This document shows, one piece after another, positions 7,982 to 16,816 of a DNA stretch of 64,000 nucleotides (within the stretch, counting starts at the first letter, position 1; each line of letters opens with the position of its first letter). This stretch comes from JBBECF01 sp040881945. Its GTDB lineage: Bacteria; Pseudomonadota; Alphaproteobacteria; Dongiales; Dongiaceae. The notes under the pieces were generated by a model. The model was not told the origin of the DNA. It saw nothing but the letters and a program-made list of their open reading frames with translations, and did no database searches. The DNA lies in NCBI GenBank assembly GCA_040881945.1, contig JBBECF010000175.1, forward strand, positions 7,992 through 71,991, read 5' to 3'. The position numbers and the translations under genes are program-made.

Positions 7982-8932
7982 ATGCCCGAGTTCGGCGACT
8001 TCGCCATCTTCGCGCTGTTCTTCCTGTTGGTCGCGGTCCTGGTCGTGACCATGGGCGTCAAGTCCGTGCCGCAGGGCCGCGAATTCACGGTCGAGAGGTT
8101 CGGGCGCTATACCCACACGCTGCGCCCGGGCCTGAACATGATCGTGCCGTTCGTCGACCGCGTCGGCGCCCGGCTGAACATGATGGAGACCGTGCTCGAC
8201 GTGCCGACCCAGGACGTCATCACCCGCGACAACGCCATGGTCAGCGTCGACGGCGTCGTCTTCTATCAGATCCTCGACGCCGCCAAGGCGGCCTATGAGG
8301 TCACCGCCCTCGAGCTCTCGATCCTCAACCTGACCATGACCAACATCCGGACGGTCATGGGGTCGATGGACCTCGACGAGCTGCTGTCGCAGCGCGACAA
8401 GATCAACGCCCAGCTCCTGCACGTCGTCAACGACGCGACCTCGCCCTGGGGCATCAAGGTGACGCGCATCGAGATCAAGGACATCGCGCCGCCCAAGGAT
8501 CTCGTCGATTCGATGGGCCGGCAGATGAAGGCCGAGCGCGACAAGCGCGCCAACATCCTCGATGCCGAGGGCTTCCGCCAGGCCGCCATCCTCAAGGCCG
8601 AGGGCGAGAAGCAGGCCGCGATCCTCGAGGCCGAGGGGCGGCGCGAGGCGGCGTACCGCGACGCCGAGGCGCGCGAGCGCGGCGCCGAGGCCGAGGCCAA
8701 GGCGACCGAGGTCGTCTCCCAGGCGATCGCCAAGGGCGACATCCAGGCCATCAACTACTTCGTCGCCCAGAAATACGTCGAGGCGCTCAGGGACATGGCC
8801 TCGGCGCCGAACCACAAGATCGTCTTCCTGCCGCTCGAGGCCGCCAACGTCATCGGCGCCATCGGCGGCGTGGCCGAGCTCGCCAAGCAGGCGATGCAGC
8901 GCCAGAAAGGCCCCTGGGAGGGTGACAAGTGA
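7982..8932 (+). CDS. SPFH/stomatin-prohibitin membrane protein (QmcA/paraslipin type)
   Basis: 316 residues. One N-terminal membrane segment (FAIFALFFLLVAVLVVTMGV) is followed by the SPFH/Band 7 domain (about residues 25-190). Next comes an alanine- and glutamate-rich coiled coil with repeated AEGEKQAAILEAEGRREAA-like heptads (about residues 190-250). Such proteins form membrane-anchored cages or microdomains and often bind FtsH. The start has AAAGGAA upstream. The NfeD partner starts on the last base of its stop codon. Confidence 0.93.
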   Translation: MPEFGDFAIFALFFLLVAVLVVTMGVKSVPQGREFTVERFGRYTHTLRPGLNMIVPFVDRVGARLNMMETVLDVPTQDVITRDNAMVSVDGVVFYQILDAAKAAYEVTALELSILNLTMTNIRTVMGSMDLDELLSQRDKINAQLLHVVNDATSPWGIKVTRIEIKDIAPPKDLVDSMGRQMKAERDKRANILDAEGFRQAAILKAEGEKQAAILEAEGRREAAYRDAEARERGAEAEAKATEVVSQAIAKGDIQAINYFVAQKYVEALRDMASAPNHKIVFLPLEAANVIGAIGGVAELAKQAMQRQKGPWEGDK

Positions 8933-9384
8933 TGGACGACCTGATCGAGCCGATCCGCTTCTGGCATTGGTGGATTCTCGGCCTCGCCCTGGCCGGGATC
9001 GAGATCGTCGCGCCCGGCACCTACCTGCTGTGGCTCGGCATCGCCGCCGGGCTGACCGGGGCGCTGCTCCTGGTCGCGCCCGGCGTCCCCTGGCAGTGGC
9101 AGGTGCTGGTCTTCGCCGCGCTCTCGGTCGCCAGCGTGCTCGCCTGGCGCGCCTATCAGCGCCGCCACCCGACGGTGAGCGCGGACAGTACCCTCAACCG
9201 CCGCGGCGAGCAGTATGTCGGCCGCGTCTTCGCGCTCGAGGAGGCGATCGTCAACGGCCGCGGCACGATCCGCGTCGACGACAGCCGGTGGCTCGCCGCC
9301 GGCCCCGACCTGCCGGTGGGCGCGCGGGTGCGCGTCGTCGGCGTCGCCGGCGCGATCCTGACGGTGGAGCCGGCCGGGACGTGA
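8932..9384 (+). CDS. NfeD-like membrane protein, partner of the SPFH protein
   Basis: 150 residues. Two or three N-terminal membrane segments (FWHWWILGLALAGIEIVAP, LWLGIAAGLTGALLLVAP, VLVFAALSVASVLAWRAY) precede a C-terminal OB-fold of about 60 residues (LNRRGEQYVGRVF to GAILTVEP). This is the short NfeD1b form without the ClpP-like protease domain. ATG 8932 overlaps the SPFH stop; a GTG at 8929 is an alternative. The SPFH-NfeD pair is a conserved two-gene operon. Confidence 0.92.
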   Translation: MDDLIEPIRFWHWWILGLALAGIEIVAPGTYLLWLGIAAGLTGALLLVAPGVPWQWQVLVFAALSVASVLAWRAYQRRHPTVSADSTLNRRGEQYVGRVFALEEAIVNGRGTIRVDDSRWLAAGPDLPVGARVRVVGVAGAILTVEPAGT

Positions 9385-9578
9385 GGCCGGCGGAACCCTG
9401 CGCGAAAAGCCACGACCGGATGGTTCGGCATAGCCGCGCGCAAGCGGCCTTGAACTACAGAGACACAGAGGCACAGAGAAAACGGGAGCCCCTTTGCGGC
9501 ACCCTATCACTTCGGGTTTTGGTGGCTAAACGGACAAAAAATGGGCGGGGCCGGAAGGGCCGCTCCTGACTCGCGAGA

Positions 9579-9710
9579 AAAAGGGGACGCTACCCTTTTC
9601 TCCTGAGGTCTATTCCGCGACCGCCGCCTCGATTTCTATGGCGCGCTCCTGATCGCGGATGGGACGACGCCGATACGTTAGTCTCAGGAAAAAGGGTAGC
9701 GTCCCCTTTT
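9579..9710. repeat. Short inverted-repeat element (about 132 bp)
   Basis: Arm 9579-9607 begins AAAAGGGGACGCTACCC and arm 9683-9710 is its reverse complement apart from a small indel and its inner end. The 75 bp between them has no reading frame. Arms beginning AAAAGGGGAC are often seen around REP-associated tyrosine transposase genes and in non-autonomous relatives. No transposase is present here, so mobility is inferred only. Confidence 0.7.
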
Positions 9711-9775
9711 ATTCACTTCACCCCTCACCCAGCTTCGGCTAAGGCTCGGCCGAGAGCCTCGCCAAGCCTACGCAA

Positions 9776-9802
9776 CCCTCTCCCCCAAATTGGGGGAGAG
9801 GG
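9776..9802. repeat. Perfect 13-bp palindrome, possible bidirectional terminator
   Basis: CCCTCTCCCCCAA (9776-9788) and TTGGGGGAGAGGG (9790-9802) are exact reverse complements with one base between. The palindrome sits downstream of the DUF4139 stop (9832, minus strand). There is no T tract on either strand, so termination is uncertain. The sequence resembles a common dispersed palindromic repeat of GC-rich genomes. Confidence 0.6.
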
Positions 9803-9831
9803 GATCGTGAGGGAGGGCCGGCCCGCCGCTC

Positions 9832-11280
9832 CTACGTTTCGATGCGCATCCGGTAGGTGAGCACGGTGCGGCCCTCGGCCGGGACCGGCACGCGCCATTC
9901 GGCGCGCTGGGCGGCGGTGCGTTCGTGCGGGTGGCTCTCCTCGAGCACGCGCCATTCGCCGGCCATCTCCTCGACGACCGTCGCCGTCGCCGGCGTCGGC
10001 TTGGCGTTCTCCAGCACGATCTCGAAGGCGACCTCGGTCAGCCGTTCGCTCGGCCGCTCGAAGGCGGTCTGGCGCGCCCGCGCGGTCACGTCGAAGGCCT
10101 GGCCGAGCGTCAACTCGACGCGCGCGCCTTCGGCCGTGTGCGCGATCGCGTCCTCGCCGAGGAACAGCGCCCGGCCGGCCTCGTCGCGGCGATAGAACCG
10201 GATGACCCCGGCCGGCAGCGCCAGGCCGAGGCCGCCGGCCTTGGTATTCTCGAAGGCGAGCCGCACCGTGGCGTTGACCGGCCGTTCCTCGCCCACGGCG
10301 TCGCGGCCGAGATTGACGAAGCGGTATTCGCGCACGACCGGGACGCCGGCGCCGGACAGCAGCGCCACCTGCTTGGTCTCGTTGTCCGCGATCGTCACCG
10401 GCCGATCGAGGCGGTACAGGTGATATTCGGACGGCGCCGATTCGGCCATGGCCGGGGCCGCCTCCGCCTGCATCGTCATCAGATCCTGGCGCATCGCGAT
10501 CTCGGGCGTCGCCCGATGCACCGCGCCGGCGACCAGCCGCAGCTCGGCGTCGCGGTAGGCGGCGCCGCTGGTGTTGCCGAGGGTGGCCCAGCCGTCGAGG
10601 TCGAGGCGCTCCTCCGCGGCATCGAGCTCGGCCACGTAGTCGGCCCGCCAGCTCAGGCCCCCGGTCAGGTAGTCGAGCTCGACCTGCCGCCGTCCGGCCG
10701 CCGCCGCCTCGACCGTCGCCACCAGGGTCGGCCGCGCCCGCAAGCCCGCCGGCACGTCCACGAACACGATGCGGCCCGGCGGGTCGGTCTCGATGCGGTC
10801 GCCGATGCGCAGGACCACGCCGTCGGCGACGCTGAGCACCGTCGCCTCGTCCGTCGTCTCGGCGCCGGTCTCGGGGTGCGTGCGCACGACGCGCACCGTC
10901 TTGCCGACCGCTTCCTGCAGCAGCCGCGTTCTTGTCAGCGGATCGAAGGCGAGGCCCTGCTCGATCACCACGGCGTCGGCGACGCGCAGGCGCGCCGTCT
11001 CCGGCTGCAGGGCGGCGCTGACATCGAGGAAGGCGAGGCGGTTCGGCCCCGGCGCCAGCGTCACCTCGCGCCGGTCGCCGATCAGGGCCAGGCCGTCGTT
11101 GTAGATCGTCACCGTCAGCCCGACGCGATCGGCGGCGGCGACCGGAATCTCGTCCGCCCCGGCCGGCCCCGGCAACCCGGCGACGCCGAAGGCCAACAGC
11201 GCCAGGACCCGCGCGACGGCCCTGGCTCCGCCGAAGGCGGCTTCGCCGAGGCGAGCGCGCCGCGCCCGATGCTCGCTCAT
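9832..11280 (-). CDS. DUF4139 domain-containing secreted protein
   Basis: 482 residues. A signal peptide (ARVLALLAFGVAGLPGPAGA, cleavage near residue 38) precedes DUF4140-like and DUF4139 beta-rich regions: YNDGLALIGDRREV near the mature start, LSWRADYVAELD in the middle and EWRVPVPAEGRTVLTYR at the end. The product is probably periplasmic or outer-membrane associated. The molecular role of the family is not known. ATG 11280 was chosen because GGGAG lies about 8 nt upstream and the signal peptide follows; ATG 11301 would add seven residues without a better site. The alpha/beta hydrolase gene is 40 bp upstream on the same strand. Confidence 0.85.
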   Translation of the reverse strand: MSEHRARRARLGEAAFGGARAVARVLALLAFGVAGLPGPAGADEIPVAAADRVGLTVTIYNDGLALIGDRREVTLAPGPNRLAFLDVSAALQPETARLRVADAVVIEQGLAFDPLTRTRLLQEAVGKTVRVVRTHPETGAETTDEATVLSVADGVVLRIGDRIETDPPGRIVFVDVPAGLRARPTLVATVEAAAAGRRQVELDYLTGGLSWRADYVAELDAAEERLDLDGWATLGNTSGAAYRDAELRLVAGAVHRATPEIAMRQDLMTMQAEAAPAMAESAPSEYHLYRLDRPVTIADNETKQVALLSGAGVPVVREYRFVNLGRDAVGEERPVNATVRLAFENTKAGGLGLALPAGVIRFYRRDEAGRALFLGEDAIAHTAEGARVELTLGQAFDVTARARQTAFERPSERLTEVAFEIVLENAKPTPATATVVEEMAGEWRVLEESHPHERTAAQRAEWRVPVPAEGRTVLTYRMRIET

Positions 11281-11320
11281 GCTTCGTTCTCCCGTACCCA
11301 TGGCATAAAATATCCTCATT

Positions 11321-12193
11321 TCATGGCGCGAAGAAGGCGCGCAGCTCGCGTTCCGTCGCGGCCGGCGCCTCCTCCGGCAGGAAGTGGCCGCAGGCGAGGC
11401 CGCGGCCGCGCACGTCACGCGCCCGCTCGCGCCAGGTCGCGAGCACATCGAAATGCTTCTCCATGATGCCGCGCAGGCCCCAGAGGGCGAGGACCGGACA
11501 TTCGACCCTGCGCGTCCTATCGGCCTCGTCGTGCCGGAGGTCGATCGAGGCGGCGGCGCGGTAGTCCTCGCAAGCAGCATGGATCGTCGCCGGGTCGCGG
11601 AAGCAACGCAGATACTCGGCCATAGCCTCCTCGGTGAAGGCATCGGCGCCGGCGCCCCAGCCGCCGAGCTTCTTGCGCAGGTAGTAATCCGGCTCGGCGC
11701 CGATCAGCCGCTCCGGCAGGTCATAGGGCTGGATCAGGAAGAACCAGTGGTAATAGTCGGTGGCGATGGCCTGGTTCGTCGCGGCGAAGATCTTGTGCGT
11801 CGGCACGATGTCGAGCACGGCCAGCTTCGCCACGCGGTCCGGATGATCGAGCGCCATGCGATGCGCGACCCGGCCGCCGCGGTCGTGCCCGGCAACGAAG
11901 AATCGCTCGTGCCCGAGCGCCGCCATGACCTCGACCTGGTCCCGGGCCATGGCGCGCTTGGCATAGCCGGCATGGTCGGCGCCCCCCGGCGGCTTGGCGC
12001 TGTCGCCGTAGCCGCGCAGGTCCGCGGCCACGACCGTGAAGTCGCGGGCCAAACCGGCCGCGATCTTGTGCCAGATCGCGTGCGTCTGCGGATAGCCGTG
12101 CAGCAGCAACAGCGGCGGCCCGGCGCCGCCGAGGACGAGATTGATCTCAGCGCCCGCGGCCGCGATCCGCCGAGTCGCGAATCCCTCGAACAT
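11321..12193 (-). CDS. Alpha/beta hydrolase, haloacetate dehalogenase / epoxide hydrolase type
   Basis: 290 residues. The oxyanion motif HGYPQ (about residues 33-37), the nucleophile elbow GHDRGGR (Asp nucleophile, about residue 105) and the late histidine in ACGHFLPEE form the expected catalytic set. The DRGGR sequence and YYHWFF cap residues resemble fluoroacetate/haloacetate dehalogenases. Without halide-pocket verification, an epoxide hydrolase is equally possible. It is cytoplasmic, with no signal peptide. The gene lies upstream of the DUF4139 gene and diverges from the polyketide synthase gene across 215 bp. Confidence 0.82.
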   Translation of the reverse strand: MFEGFATRRIAAAGAEINLVLGGAGPPLLLLHGYPQTHAIWHKIAAGLARDFTVVAADLRGYGDSAKPPGGADHAGYAKRAMARDQVEVMAALGHERFFVAGHDRGGRVAHRMALDHPDRVAKLAVLDIVPTHKIFAATNQAIATDYYHWFFLIQPYDLPERLIGAEPDYYLRKKLGGWGAGADAFTEEAMAEYLRCFRDPATIHAACEDYRAAASIDLRHDEADRTRRVECPVLALWGLRGIMEKHFDVLATWRERARDVRGRGLACGHFLPEEAPAATERELRAFFAP

Positions 12194-12408
12194 GCGGCGT
12201 TCCTGCGAAAAATCGAAGCCGCGCCGATGATTGGCCGCGACGCTCGGCTTGTAAAGTCATGCCGCCCGAACCGGCCGGAATAAGTGCGCAGATCGGAGTG
12301 TTGATGTGGTGCGAGCCGAGCCCACGACACGAGCGTTCCGCCGGGCTCCGGATCGGATTCGCCGCGGCGCCGGGACGGGTCTAAGCTCTGCCGCGCCGGA
12401 GCCCGCCC

Positions 12409-13488
12409 ATGCCTGCCCAAGCACGACTGCTGTCGCTCGCCACCGCGGTGCCGCCCTATCGCCTGCGCCAGGTCGAGGTCGCCCGCCTGGCGCTCGAGCT
12501 GTTCGACGGCAAGGGTTCGGAGATCGAGCGCCTGCTGCCGGTCTTCGCCCATGCCGGCATCGAAACCCGCTATTCCTGCGTTCCCCTCGACTGGTACTTG
12601 CGGCCGCACGGTTGGGCCGAGCGCAGCCGTCTCTATGTCGAGAACGCGGTCGAACTGCTGACGGCCGCGACGGAGACGTGCCTGGCGCGCGCCGGCGCCG
12701 CGCTCGGCGAGATCGGCTGCATCGTCATGGTGTCGACCACCGGCATCGCGACGCCGAGCCTCGACGCGCTGCTGATGGAGCGGCTGGGGCTGCGCCGCGA
12801 CACGCGGCGCCTGCCGGTGTTCGGACTCGGCTGCGGCGGCGGCGTCATCGGGCTGAGCCATGCCGCCGCCATGGCCGGCGCCGCGCCCGGCGGCAAGGTG
12901 CTGCTGCTGGTGGTCGAGCTGTGCGGCCTCACCTTCCGCCACGGCGACCAATCGAACGGCAACATCGTCGCCACGGCGCTGTTCGGCGACGGCGCGGCGG
13001 CGGCGCTGATCGGGTGCGACGGCGACGGTCCCGCGCTCGGCCCCGGCGGCGCGCATACCTGGCCGCGGTCGCTCGACGTCATGGGCTGGCGCGTCGCCGA
13101 CGACGGGCTCGGCGTGCTGTTCTCGCGCGACATTCCCGAGCTTGTGCGCAACGAGCTGCGCGGCGTCACCGATTCGTTTCTCGCCGGCCACGACCTGACG
13201 CTCGCCGATATCGACCGCCTGGTCTGTCATCCCGGCGGGGCAAAGGTACTGAACGCGCTCGAGGAGACGTTCGGACAGACCCGCGGCGCCATGACCGAGG
13301 CGCGGTCCGTGCTGCGCGACTACGGCAACATGTCGGCGGCGACGGTGCTGTTCGTGCTCGAACGCGTGCTTCGGACCGGGGCCGCTCGCCTCGGCGAAGC
13401 CTCCGGCGGAGCCAGGGCCGGCCGCCTTCTGTTGTCCGCGCTCGGCCCCGGCTTCACCGCCGGATTCCAGATCCTGGAAGCGGCGTGA
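12409..13488 (+). CDS. Type III polyketide synthase (chalcone/stilbene synthase family)
   Basis: 359 residues, the usual size of bacterial type III synthases. The catalytic triad is visible: Cys in FGLGCGGG (about residue 143), His in VCHPGGAKV (about residue 277) and Asn in DYGNMSAATV (about residue 308). It should extend an acyl starter with malonyl-CoA to give a pyrone or resorcinol. A GGAG site precedes the ATG. The next gene overlaps its stop by four bases and encodes an isoprenylcysteine-methyltransferase-like protein. This pairing is known from alkylresorcinol and alkylpyrone loci (SrsA/SrsB, BpsA/BpsB), so a methylated lipid product is likely. Confidence 0.93.
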   Translation: MPAQARLLSLATAVPPYRLRQVEVARLALELFDGKGSEIERLLPVFAHAGIETRYSCVPLDWYLRPHGWAERSRLYVENAVELLTAATETCLARAGAALGEIGCIVMVSTTGIATPSLDALLMERLGLRRDTRRLPVFGLGCGGGVIGLSHAAAMAGAAPGGKVLLLVVELCGLTFRHGDQSNGNIVATALFGDGAAAALIGCDGDGPALGPGGAHTWPRSLDVMGWRVADDGLGVLFSRDIPELVRNELRGVTDSFLAGHDLTLADIDRLVCHPGGAKVLNALEETFGQTRGAMTEARSVLRDYGNMSAATVLFVLERVLRTGAARLGEASGGARAGRLLLSALGPGFTAGFQILEAA

Positions 13489-14018
13489 CGCCGGTCCAGG
13501 CGATCGTTGCCCTGGTCGCGGCGCAGCGCCTGGCCGAGCTCGCCTACGCCCGGCGCAACGCGAGCCGCCTGATCGCCGCCGGCGGCGTCGAGGTCGGCGC
13601 CGGTCATTACCCGCTGCTCGTCCTCGTCCATGCGGGCTGGCTCGCCGCCCTGTGGTTGCTCGTGCCCGAGACCGCGCCGGTGCGTTGGCCTTGGCTCGCC
13701 GTCTTCGTCCTGCTGCAAGTCGGACGGCTGTGGGTGCTGCGGTCGCTCGGGCGCTTCTGGACGACGCGGATCATCACCCTGCCCGGCGCAGCGCCGGTGA
13801 CGCGCGGGCCCTACCGATACTGCCGGCACCCGAACTATTTCATCGTTGCCGGCGAGATCGCGGCGTTGCCGCTGGTTTTCGACGCCTGGCGGATCGCGCT
13901 TGCGTTCTCGCTGCTCAACGGCGCCGTGCTCGCCTGGCGCATCCGCGTCGAGGACGCGGCCCTGGCCGGGCGCGGCGCAACGGCCGCTTTACCGGAAGCC
14001 GAATCGCGGGAACGATGA
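13485..14018 (+). CDS. Isoprenylcysteine carboxyl methyltransferase family protein (polyketide O-methyltransferase candidate)
   Basis: 177 residues with four to five membrane segments. The C-terminal SAM-binding signature GPYRYCRHPNYFIVAGE (about residues 105-121) and the acidic RVEDAAL near the end mark the ICMT fold. GTG 13485 overlaps the polyketide synthase TGA (GTGA), so production is coupled. In characterised type III PKS operons the ICMT-like partner methylates the alkylresorcinol or alkylpyrone, and this role is inferred here. Confidence 0.88.
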   Translation: MTPVQAIVALVAAQRLAELAYARRNASRLIAAGGVEVGAGHYPLLVLVHAGWLAALWLLVPETAPVRWPWLAVFVLLQVGRLWVLRSLGRFWTTRIITLPGAAPVTRGPYRYCRHPNYFIVAGEIAALPLVFDAWRIALAFSLLNGAVLAWRIRVEDAALAGRGATAALPEAESRER

Positions 14019-14049
14019 CTGTCCCGCAGCCAACCCGGCGACAGGGGCC

Positions 14050-15627
14050 ATGACCGAGACCTCCGCGACCCGCGGCCGCGACCCGTTCGTCGGTATCCTT
14101 CTCGGCGTCACGGCGATCGGCGTCGCCGCGCTCGGCCTGCGTTTCCGCAGCTATTACATGGACGACGCCTTTACCGGGTTCCGCTACGTCGCCAACCTGC
14201 TCGGCGGCGACGGCTTCGTCTTCAACCCGGGCGAGCGGGTCGAAGGCGTGACCAACGCCGGCTGGCTGCTGCTGCTGGCGCCGTTCGCCGCCGCGCTCGG
14301 CCCGGCGCTCGCCGCCAAGCTGCTTGGCGCCGCGCTGCTCGCGGCCGTCGTCCTGCTGACCGCCGCCACGGCGGCCCGCCTCGTCGGCGAGGGCGCGCAC
14401 CCGGGGATACCCCTGGCGGCCGGTCTCCTGGTTCTCAGCCGCTTCGACGTCGCCTATTTCAGCCTGGCCGGCATGGAGACGGGGCTGATCGCCGGCCTTT
14501 TGCTGTTCGGGCTGTGGCTCAGCCACGAGGACCGGCGCCCTTACGTCGCGGCCGGCGTCTCGGCCCTCGCCTACGCCGTGCGCCCGGAGGCCGTGCTCGT
14601 CTATCCGGTCGCGATCGCGATCGGGCTCACGACCGGGGCGGTGACGGCGCCGGCGGCGCTGCGGCGCCTGGCCGCCTTCGCGGCGGCGGTCGCCGCCATC
14701 ACCGGCGCGCGCTACCTTTATTTCGGCGAGCTTGTCCCCAATACGTTCTTCGCCAAGACCGGCGACCTCGGCGGCGCCGTCGCCGCGCTGTTTCTGGGCG
14801 GCGACAGGTCGGGCGTCAATGTCCCGTTTCCGTTCGCCGGTCCGTTCGTGCTGTTGCCGCTGGGCCTCGGCCTCTACGCCGCGCATCGGCGCTCGCCGCG
14901 GGCGGCCGCCTACGCCGCCGCGGTCGTCGCCACCGGCTATCTGTTCGCGTCCTACGCCGAGCCGGACTGGACCGGGCTCGGCCGTTATTTCGCGCCGTAT
15001 CTGCCGGTCGGCGTGAGTCTGTTGCTGGCCGGCGGGGCATGGCTCGAGGGCAAGCTGCCGCGGCGGGCGGGCGACGACCGGCGGCGGGGCGGCGTGACCC
15101 TGGCGGTGGCCGCGGCGATAGTCGCGGCCGGCGCGATCGACATCCTGTATCAGAGCAGCCCGTCGCGACTGCGCTCCTTCCCCGGCTATGTCATGGCCGG
15201 GGAGGCCCTCGTCGAGCCGGCCCGGTGGATGCGGGCGAACCTGCCGGCCGACGCGCTGATCGCCACGCGGCGAATCGGCGCCGCCGCCTTCGTCGGCGAC
15301 AAGCGGGTCTTCGACTATTCGCTCGGCCTCACCGACCGCGCCGTCGCGCGCCGCGTTCGCGCCGCGGGCAAGCGGTTCTGGTCGCCGGCGGATCCGGGGC
15401 TCGCCGATTTTTGGCGCGACCGCCGCCCGGATTATCTGCTCGAGGACAGCGACGTGATCGACGCGATCGTCGCCGAGACCGGCGGCAGCCGCGACTTGTT
15501 CCGTATTCACGGCGTCCCCTACCGCGTGGTCCGGAGCTTTCCCATCGGCCAGCGCGCCGAGGAGACCCTGTTCGGTCGCCGTGAGACGGAGATCGCGTGG
15601 ACGCTGGCCGCGGCCGTTCGGGAATAA
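14050..15627 (+). CDS. Polytopic membrane glycosyltransferase-like protein (GT-C fold)
   Basis: 525 residues with about ten to twelve hydrophobic segments. Near the N-terminus YYMDDAFTGFRY and NPGERVEGVTNAGW form the first-loop aspartate pair and aromatic motif typical of GT-C lipid-linked sugar transferases such as the AftB-like group. The last 120 residues are soluble and probably periplasmic. Acceptor and donor are unknown. It starts 31 bp after the ICMT-like gene on the same strand. It may act on the same lipid product, or may simply be a neighbour. Confidence 0.75.
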   Translation: MTETSATRGRDPFVGILLGVTAIGVAALGLRFRSYYMDDAFTGFRYVANLLGGDGFVFNPGERVEGVTNAGWLLLLAPFAAALGPALAAKLLGAALLAAVVLLTAATAARLVGEGAHPGIPLAAGLLVLSRFDVAYFSLAGMETGLIAGLLLFGLWLSHEDRRPYVAAGVSALAYAVRPEAVLVYPVAIAIGLTTGAVTAPAALRRLAAFAAAVAAITGARYLYFGELVPNTFFAKTGDLGGAVAALFLGGDRSGVNVPFPFAGPFVLLPLGLGLYAAHRRSPRAAAYAAAVVATGYLFASYAEPDWTGLGRYFAPYLPVGVSLLLAGGAWLEGKLPRRAGDDRRRGGVTLAVAAAIVAAGAIDILYQSSPSRLRSFPGYVMAGEALVEPARWMRANLPADALIATRRIGAAAFVGDKRVFDYSLGLTDRAVARRVRAAGKRFWSPADPGLADFWRDRRPDYLLEDSDVIDAIVAETGGSRDLFRIHGVPYRVVRSFPIGQRAEETLFGRRETEIAWTLAAAVRE

Positions 15628-15700
15628 ACCTCCGCAACAGGTGTTTATACGAGCGTTGGCGTCGACGTAGTGCAACCAAACCGATCCACCGGAGGCAGGA

Positions 15701-16183
15701 ATGAAATCTATCCCCAAAGGGCTGCTCGGCATCGTGGCCCTCGCGCTGCTCGGCGCCGGCCCATGGACGGCGGCGAACGCCGCCGACGATCCGGCGACGA
15801 TCGTCGTCAAGCGGCAGGCCCTGATGAAACAGCAGGGCGCCATGGCCAAGGCGATCAATGAGTACGTCGAGTCCGGCGCCGGCGAGCCCGCCGACGTGCT
15901 GCGCTATGCCATGACGTTTCGGGCGATCTCGCTGGCAATCCCCGATTTGTTTCCCGCCGGCACGAGCATGGACGACGGCGTCGGCAAGACCGGGGCGAAG
16001 CCGGCGATCTGGGCCGATTGGGCCGGCTTCCAGGCCGCGGCGGCAAAGTTCGGCGAGGAGGGCGGCAAGCTCGCCGACGCCGCGTTGACCGGCGACAAGG
16101 CGAAGATCGCCGAGCAGTTCGCGAGCTTCGGCAAGAACGGCTGCGGCGGCTGCCACACGCCGTTCCGCCAGAAGCTCGAGTAG
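15701..16183 (+). CDS. Cytochrome c' / c-556 family protein
   Basis: 160 residues. A signal peptide (LLGIVALALLGAGPWTAANA) is followed by a four-helix-bundle domain. The single haem-binding motif CGGCH is close to the C-terminus (about residues 148-152), as in cytochromes c'. The axial ligand and any NO-binding pocket cannot be confirmed. It is periplasmic. The ribosome-binding site GGAGG precedes the ATG. No electron-transfer partner gene is adjacent. Confidence 0.92.
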   Translation: MKSIPKGLLGIVALALLGAGPWTAANAADDPATIVVKRQALMKQQGAMAKAINEYVESGAGEPADVLRYAMTFRAISLAIPDLFPAGTSMDDGVGKTGAKPAIWADWAGFQAAAAKFGEEGGKLADAALTGDKAKIAEQFASFGKNGCGGCHTPFRQKLE

Positions 16184-16227
16184 CAAGTAGCTATCGGCTT
16201 TCAGCCGTCAGCCCTCAGCCGTCAGCT

Positions 16228-16262
16228 AGCTGATAGCTGATAGCTGATAGCTGATAGCTGAC
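16228..16262. repeat. Heptamer tandem repeat (AGCTGAT x5)
   Basis: Five tandem copies of AGCTGAT (the last AGCTGAC) follow a run of CAGCCGTCAGC motifs at 16200-16227, which are also partly inverted with respect to the tandem end. The repeat lies in the short gap between the cytochrome c' stop and the convergent unknown gene at 16273. Copy number may vary between strains. Confidence 0.85.
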
Positions 16263-16272
16263 GGCCGATAAC

Positions 16273-16776
16273 TCAGTCGCCCAAATCCGGAGGCGCAATC
16301 TTGAGAACCTGGCACAGAGCGCGGGTCGTCGCCTCGGACACGTAATAGACCCCGTCGACGAGGTTCTTGTGCGCCGCGTCCCATGTCTCGGCGTCGTAGT
16401 CCCACATGATCAGCGACACGATGTTGTTGTCGTCGCCGACCAGCCGCCGCAGCTTGCGCGTAACATGGCCTTCGAAGGCGGTCAGGGCGTGCAGATCCTC
16501 GTCCCGGCACACCGCCAAGAGTTCGCGCATCGTCACGCGGCCGCCCTTGCGGGCGAACAGCTCCAGCCGCTTCGTCGCCTCCGCGCCGATGCCGCGCATC
16601 AGCTTCCGGGTCAGTTCCGGCGTCAGATCGTAAGGCGTCCGCCAGCGAAACCCTTTGGCGCCGGGGCCCGGCGGCGGCGGCGCCGCGCCGGCGTCGCCCT
16701 GGAGAATCCGCAGCAACTCGCCGCGGGTGCTCGGCGACATCCGCTTGAGGTCGGATTGGTCGATCAGGATCTGCAT
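16273..16776 (-). CDS. Hypothetical protein
   Basis: 167 residues, no signal peptide or membrane segment. After an N-terminal helical region (MQILIDQSDLKRM) a proline-rich linker (APPPPGPGAKG, about residues 32-42) leads to a second domain of about 120 residues rich in charged helices (TRKLMRGIGAEATKRL, VTRKLRRLVGDDNN). The first half may be a small protein-interaction domain. The family was not recognised. It lies 40 bp downstream of the GYD-domain gene on the same strand. Confidence 0.7.
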   Translation of the reverse strand: MQILIDQSDLKRMSPSTRGELLRILQGDAGAAPPPPGPGAKGFRWRTPYDLTPELTRKLMRGIGAEATKRLELFARKGGRVTMRELLAVCRDEDLHALTAFEGHVTRKLRRLVGDDNNIVSLIMWDYDAETWDAAHKNLVDGVYYVSEATTRALCQVLKIAPPDLGD

Positions 16777-16816
16777 GGCTTCACGCCTCCCATGCCCCGG
16801 CCCGGCCCGCAGCCGC

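Larger units (their letters stand above)
9385..9831. other. Gene-free region made of several unrelated repeats
   Basis: 447 bp between convergent nfeD and the DUF4139 gene with no credible coding sequence. From left to right it holds an ACAGAGACACAGAGGCACAGAG purine-rich simple motif (about 9456-9478), a roughly 130-bp element bounded by inverted repeats (9579-9710), and a CCCTCTCCCCCAA palindrome (9776-9802). The mixture of repeat types suggests a tolerated landing zone between convergent transcription units. Confidence 0.75.

Noticed and set aside
13915..15858. Long minus-strand open frame opposite the GT-C gene
   Set aside because: Composition-driven shadow; the plus-strand protein has clear membrane topology.
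16228..16262. Iterons of a replication origin
   Set aside because: Only five 7-bp units, no rep gene, and repeats of this kind also occur as ordinary intergenic simple repeats.
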